Source: Saccoglossus kowalevskii (taxonomy: Eukaryota; Hemichordata; Enteropneusta; Harrimaniidae). From it: a stretch of DNA of 14,558 nt. The stretch's first letter is position 1. Every line of letters begins with the position of its first letter. Below the pieces are notes generated by a model. The model searched no databases and was not told the origin of the DNA. It was given only the letters and a program-made list of their open reading frames with translations. The translations under genes were made by a program, and so were the position numbers. Of the stretch, positions 10,308 to 14,558 are shown piece after piece. The stretch is from positions 91,659 through 106,216 of the forward strand of contig NW_003109093.1 in the NCBI RefSeq assembly GCF_000003605.2, in the 5' to 3' direction.

Positions 10308-11103
10308 TTTGATGTCTCTAAGGCATGTTTTTTGGTTCATTTAGTGTCCTTCTTTAGACAAATCCTATAATATTTTTGTTGAGGAAAAAAAAAAACTGAA
10401 TCCCAAATTGTAATATATTTGTAGCCAACAATATACCCACTAATTTCTTTTTTATTTTGATTATACATTTTTTTTTTATTTCAGAGAACTATATACATGC
10501 TGTGAGGGTTTATTCTGTGTCTTCCTATTTAAACTTACTTTTTTAATTCATTAAAACATGTAATTAACAGACAATTAACCTATTCCACTATAAGTGAAAA
10601 TCTTGTCAAAAAAATTTATCTAGTAAAATCTAATAATCCTATCAGAGAAGAGAATAGAAATAAATAGCCAGCAAATTTAGCTACTGGGGTATTTGCCAAA
10701 CATGATTTTTACAATCAGATTAAATTTGTTTTCAACCAAATCCACTGCAATCGTTAACTTTTGGCAAAAGAAAATTTTTGTTTTCTTAAAAGAAATAATC
10801 ATATTTTAAATTTTTGGATCAAAGTGTGTAGACAATATTCAATTCTGTCTTTTTGGTCTAAAATTAACACTGTGATTGCAACAAATTTGCAGTTTGCAGA
10901 ATTTGTATAAAAAGTTTGCTGGCAATTTGAGGCATGAAAAATGTCTGATGGAGACAGATAAATAAATAATTAACTATACAAAAAATATTTCAAGATTATG
11001 AAGCAAAAACAACTTATTATTACCACTAATTATTGGTAAAAGATTTGATTTGTTGCTGTCAAATTCATAAGTGGTATTCAGTTGCTCATATGTACGTAGA
11101 GAA
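10308..11103. other. Gene-free A+T-rich stretch
   Basis: No supported gene or structured element seen. T- and A-runs dominate. Confidence 0.5.
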
Positions 11104-11575
11104 TCAGCTAACTGAATGATTTCCTGAGGATTCCAAATTCTGAATGATTCTCATGATTGCCTCGCTGGATAAATCAAACACCTGACAAAAAAAAAAATGA
11201 AATTCCAACATACAACGCAGATTAATAAAGCAGGCCACGCTTTCTGGCTGCATCGCTGTATTTTCCCATGCATACAACGCCAGGGAAAGACCACTTAGAA
11301 GGATTCCCACTCCTCTAATAGCATACTGATACCTTTTTAGCGGCGATGACACATGTCATCCTTCCATACTGTCTGCACAAATCTGCATTTTCCCATCAAA
11401 CTGCCTCCTGCGAGATTTGCTCATTTGGTATTCGGAAGCTGGAGTCAGATTGGAATGATGTTGGAGACTGCCTGGGGGTCATTTAGAAAGATGAGATGAT
11501 GGTACATTATCCCAGACACTTTCATTGATGTTTTATTACCATCTCCTCACCGATATTGCAGGTGAGTATGACATA
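11104..11575. other. Higher-G+C patch with short open frames and splice signals, unassigned
   Basis: Visibly less A+T-rich than its surroundings. On the minus strand an open frame (11352-11104) could be read unspliced. Alternatively, a donor (AAAAG then GTATCA at 11332) and a T-tract acceptor (CAG at 11184-11182) would join two pieces in phase 0; the second piece encodes VFDLSSEAIMRIIQNLESSG. Another minus-strand frame further right (11507-11454) reads LIFLNDPQAVSNII then stops. The plus strand has an excellent donor (TTGCAG then GTGAGT at about 11570). The segment could be exons of an unidentified gene, a decayed pseudogene or a transposon fragment. I cannot choose a strand with confidence. 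Confidence 0.3.
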
Positions 11576-12787
11576 GACATCCTCAGTTACCGTGTGAATG
11601 TGTACGTGTGCTTAGGCCCACATCAAAATATTCAGGTTTCTTGTCACTTCTTGTCAATTAAAAACGTGAGTATCACAGCCTTTTTTTTTAAGAATGTTAG
11701 AAAAAATGAAAGGAATATTCATTTTTTTATTAAAAAATATGATAATTTGATAACATTTAAATTAAAAATTACAAATAAAAGGTCACTCACAAGTGTCTAG
11801 CAAACAAATTAACCTGAAACATTTTTGTTTTTTCTTGATCCAGCTTTGTATAATTTTTTTATTTTTAAGACACTGCCTACCAATTACTGTAGTTACATTT
11901 TGCATGCTTACATCTACCATATGGCAAATAATGGTTTAAAAATGATGCTGTAGCAGAATTTTTGCGATATTAAATAATCAAAGTAATTTTCTGTGTGCTC
12001 ACAAAAAAATTCAACATCTGTATTTTGAAAACCAAAGCTAGAATACAATTTAATGAAGGGAGAGAACAATCAGAAAGTACCAATCTCCATAAATTTTACA
12101 GGTTATTAAGTACCAATAATAGCCTAGAGTCATGTATTCTTCAAGATCTGAACCTTCCTACATTTACTAAGAAAGAAGATGCAACAATGGTTACATGTAT
12201 CTGTTGATCTTAAAATTTGATTGATTCATTGAAAATTCCACACATAGAATACTAGTATTCAAACTAGCCAATAAATAGACAATATTTTGAATAAAATTTG
12301 TATGGTCAATAATATAAACCAAGGATTGTTTCTAGGCATCGTAACAAACATCTTAAATCAATTCTAGGCAAATAATACGACTACTAACTATCAATTACCG
12401 GTACTACACGTACATGTACATTTTGACAGAACAGAGATTATAACATGACACATAGGTTTTTACAAAATGTACAGAATTTGCATAATCATAAGGGTTTGTA
12501 AGGCATGTCAAGACAAATTCAAATTTACTCTACTGAGCATGTTACTGAACATACTGTATATGCAATGCATTATGGGATAGAACTCTTATCATGGATACTA
12601 TCAGGGATTTACATGAGCCTGTAAGCAAGTGGTGTGATATACCCTGACAATGAAGAAGAGTCACTGCAACTATGAGATGATAACATAATGACAAGTGTTC
12701 GTCTCCAAGTATTTTATCATGTCCTATACAGCGTGGATTCCATACATACACTGTACATGTACTGATATTTGAGACAACTTAAAGCGA
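11576..12787. other. Gene-free stretch
   Basis: Open frames of 69-91 codons on both strands have no recognisable motif. The word GCATTATGGGATAG (about 12565) resembles core-promoter words but is isolated. Confidence 0.45.
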
Positions 12788-12933
12788 GAGGGTCGTCACC
12801 TGCACATGCGTCAGATGGCCATAGCGTGTCATTGTTGACAAACAAGCGATACCCATGAGCCTTTGCGGTTTTAGCGTGTGTTGTTATCGTCGTTTGGGAC
12901 TCAATTCCCGCGCATGCGCAGGTGACAACCCTC
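12788..12933. mobile_element. GC-rich MITE-like element with 23-bp terminal inverted repeats
   Basis: Left end 12788-12810 (GAGGGTCGTCACCTGC then ACATGCG) and right end 12911-12933, read inward as GAGGGTTGTCACCTGC then GCATGCG, match at 21 of 23 positions. The roughly 146-bp segment is much richer in G+C and CpG than its flanks, and its interior is unrelated to the TACTGTAAA family. No target-site duplication is evident. A minus-strand open frame crosses it, but that frame has no recognisable domain. A CpG-rich promoter with a symmetric site pair is the alternative reading. Confidence 0.5.
12909..12920. promoter_or_regulatory. NRF-1-type palindromic site
   Basis: CGCGCATGCGCA fits the NRF-1 consensus YGCGCAYGCGCR exactly. 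It lies in the right inverted repeat of the GC-rich element; the left repeat has a degenerate counterpart. It could mark a TATA-less promoter, or be a by-product of the repeat end. Confidence 0.35.
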
Positions 12934-13369
12934 CCACTATAAACCTTAGAAACCAGTGCAAAAATGTTTATTTCGCTATGTTTCCAAGACAGTTTGGCAT
13001 AATAATAACAATATAAAGATGACTTAATCTTCAAAGGCCCAAATAAAAAGGCCATTTTGATTTGTTGCAACATACCCACGTAAGTGTTGTTTATTTTGTT
13101 TCAATGACACTTAATAAGTAGCTGGTACTTAATTCCTGAGGGCTCCTTAGAAGAGAGAAATTACGGTAACCGAATATTCTCTAGCTATCACATTGTGTGT
13201 GTACTGCATATTTATAAGTTAGAGACTGACCATACAAAACTCTGGGAAGGAAGAGAATAGAAAAACTTTTTTTCTTCAATTACATTTGTACATACGGTAA
13301 GCAAAATTTGTACTATTGTAATTTATTTGTTTGCTTTCCTCAATCAAATATGTTTCTTTTTTTAATAAA

Positions 13370-13579
13370 TACTGTAAAATACTTTATTTTAGCTAGAATT
13401 AATTTTTGCTGAGAAGGTTTTTGGGCATATTGTACAGAATTTATTTTCACTGATTTTTGATGAGTTGAATGTAAATATAGGAAAAAAGGTATATTTGCTG
13501 GATTTAAATTTCACGGAATCATCCCTTCAGCAAAATTAGCGAATATAAATTTCAAGTAAAAATTAAGTATTCCACAGTA
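13370..13579 (+). mobile_element. TACTGTAAA-family MITE, copy B
   Basis: About 210 bp. The left end is TACTGTAAAATACTTTATTT; the right end, read inward, is TACTGTGGAATACTTAATTT. The internal block 13454-13500 is almost identical to copy A (one base change and one single-base deletion). Also shared are a TTTCAC-GGAATCAT-CCCTTCAGC segment and an AGCGAA word near the right end. Non-coding. This is the best-preserved copy. Confidence 0.7.
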
Positions 13580-13632
13580 TATTTATTTTTTTATAATATA
13601 TTCTTATTAGAATTTTATTTCTAAAATTACCT

Positions 13633-13686
13633 ACATGTACATGTATTGCGAACAGTTAACTAAACAAGACAGTTACATGTACATGT
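13633..13686. repeat. Pair of ACATGTACATGT palindromes
   Basis: Two exact copies (13633-13644 and 13675-13686) of a 12-bp self-complementary word that also occurs at 2321, 5762 and 14442. Confidence 0.85.
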
Positions 13687-13820
13687 ATATTACATATATC
13701 CCAGATGATGACATTTTACCAAATAGATATGCTGTAAGCCAGACAAAATGGCAGTTGACTTAAAGCATAATAACACAAACTTTGATACGCTGAAAAAACA
13801 AGACAACAAACAAGCTGCTC

Positions 13821-13880
13821 ACTGATTGGTCAAATTAGGTTGCTAGGGTCGAGTAGCCATTGAATCAGGACCAATCCTGT
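13821..13880. promoter_or_regulatory. Possible promoter segment with two CCAAT boxes
   Basis: An inverted CCAAT box (CTGATTGGTCA, ATTGG at 13825-13829) and a direct one (GGACCAATCC, 13871-13875) lie about 45 bp apart. Between them is GGTTGCTAGG, which resembles an RFX/X-box half-site. The block is richer in G+C than its surroundings. No transcript or initiator is visible, so this is suggestive only. Confidence 0.25.
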
Positions 13881-13905
13881 AAGCACTTTCGCATCGACTC
13901 CAGAA

Positions 13906-13922
13906 CGGTGTACAGTACACCG
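13906..13922. repeat. 17-bp perfect palindrome
   Basis: CGGTGTAC, a central A, then GTACACCG. It lies just left of the truncated MITE copy C. Confidence 0.7.
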
Positions 13923-13933
13923 CTGTGAAAAGA

Positions 13934-14103
13934 CTTTTTAGGTATTGTGTATGTACATGTAATTTAATTTCACTGATTTTTGACGAGTTGAATGTAAAAT
14001 ATAGAAAAACAGGTATATTTTCGCTTGATTTTATTTATCACTGAACCATTCCTTTCAGCGTAAATAGCGAGAATTAATTCCAAGCGAAAAGTATTTTACA
14101 GTA
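13934..14103 (+). mobile_element. TACTGTAAA-family MITE, copy C (left end missing or decayed)
   Basis: Matches copies A and B through 13962-14040 (TTTCACTGATTTTTGACGAG, then GGTATATTTTCGCTTG) and at the right end (GCGAAAAGTATTTTACAGTA). The usual left terminal repeat is not seen; similarity begins only at about 13934. It is in the same orientation as A and B. It is likely a 5'-truncated or diverged copy. Confidence 0.6.
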
Positions 14104-14558
14104 CATGTATGTGATCTTCTAGAATAACAATAGAACTCATTGTTTGCTTGACAAGTTCGTGTTCTGCTAAGTAAGAGCAGCGATGGCTGTAATAGCAAAT
14201 GCGCTTTCATTGGCGTCACTCATATACTCACGTCATACAAATGTAACACATAAGAACCACATAATATACGTATGCACAAGAATTGCCAATATTGTCATAT
14301 TATCATAGTTATATGACAATATCCAAGCTTAATAAAACAAAAAAACACCTGTTATTGCATTGTATATGTGAATGAAGTATTTGGAAAACATTAATCACTT
14401 CAAATGATGTCAAATACAGTCTGGTACCAGTCAGCTGGCATACATGTACATGTGATAATAAAACAAAAGTGATCAATTTACAGATATTTACTATATTTGG
14501 GAAGGCACCTTGATGCGGCTTGAAATAAAACAAGCAGCCCATCGGCTGAGATAGCTCA
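14104..14558. other. Gene-free right edge
   Basis: No coding signal. It contains a 12-bp perfect hairpin (14289-14322), an ACATGTACATGT copy (14442-14453) and a CTGGTACCAG palindrome (14421-14430). Confidence 0.45.
14289..14322. repeat. Perfect 12-bp hairpin
   Basis: ATATTGTCATAT, a 10-base loop, then ATATGACAATAT. Confidence 0.7.

Noticed and set aside
11525-11800. 91-codon plus-strand open frame
   Set aside because: It runs through a likely donor (GTGAGT) into Lys/Phe/Ile-rich, poly-A/T intron-like sequence; at most its first residues could be exon.
12717-13079. 120-codon minus-strand open frame, the longest in the window
   Set aside because: Its middle is the translation of the GC-rich inverted-repeat element and its ends are unremarkable. 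The length is explained by the local high G+C lowering stop frequency.
14521-14558. Minus-strand TGAGCTATCTCAGCCGATGGG, resembling a tRNA or SINE A-box
   Set aside because: It is cut by the window edge and no B-box or tail can be seen.
1-14558. tRNA, rRNA, CRISPR, viral or autonomous transposon genes
   Set aside because: No B-box or cloverleaf pattern, no spaced repeat array, and no reverse transcriptase, integrase or transposase motif in any open frame examined.

Overview
The window looks like nuclear DNA of a marine invertebrate, most likely a mollusc and possibly a bivalve. It is strongly A+T-rich and full of homopolymer runs. Its one clear gene is split by a GT-AG intron. Several short, non-coding, inverted-repeat elements sit in the flanking DNA. 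The lineage is an inference from the gene and the repeat style, not proven by the sequence.

The only gene I can name with confidence is at the left edge on the minus strand: the first two coding exons of a BAK-type (Bcl-2 family) pro-apoptotic protein. Exon 1 (686-894) carries the start codon and the N-terminal helix. Exon 2 (95-238) carries a BH3 motif nearly identical to that of vertebrate BAK. The gene runs off the left edge in its second intron, so the BH1, BH2 and C-terminal membrane-anchor exons lie outside.

From about 1 kb to the right edge I see no convincing coding gene. If the BAK transcript has upstream 5' UTR exons, this stretch would hold its long first intron(s) and promoter. 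A 36-nt minus-strand micro-exon candidate lies at 2516-2551. Promoter-like motifs lie near 12.9 kb (NRF-1-type site) and 13.8 kb (two CCAAT boxes). A patch of higher G+C at about 11.1-11.57 kb holds several short open frames and good splice signals but remains unassigned.

The rest is repeat-rich. A family of MITE-like elements ending in TACTGTAAA/TTTACAGTA occurs near 10.13-10.31, 13.37-13.58 and 13.93-14.10 kb. Two other elements with related ends lie at 4.02-4.19 and 9.72-9.91 kb. A different, GC-rich element with 23-bp inverted ends lies at 12.79-12.93 kb. There are also a 62-67 bp direct duplication, several perfect hairpins and five exact copies of a 12-bp palindrome. I found no rRNA, tRNA, CRISPR array or autonomous transposon, and no evidence of an undescribed multi-gene system.
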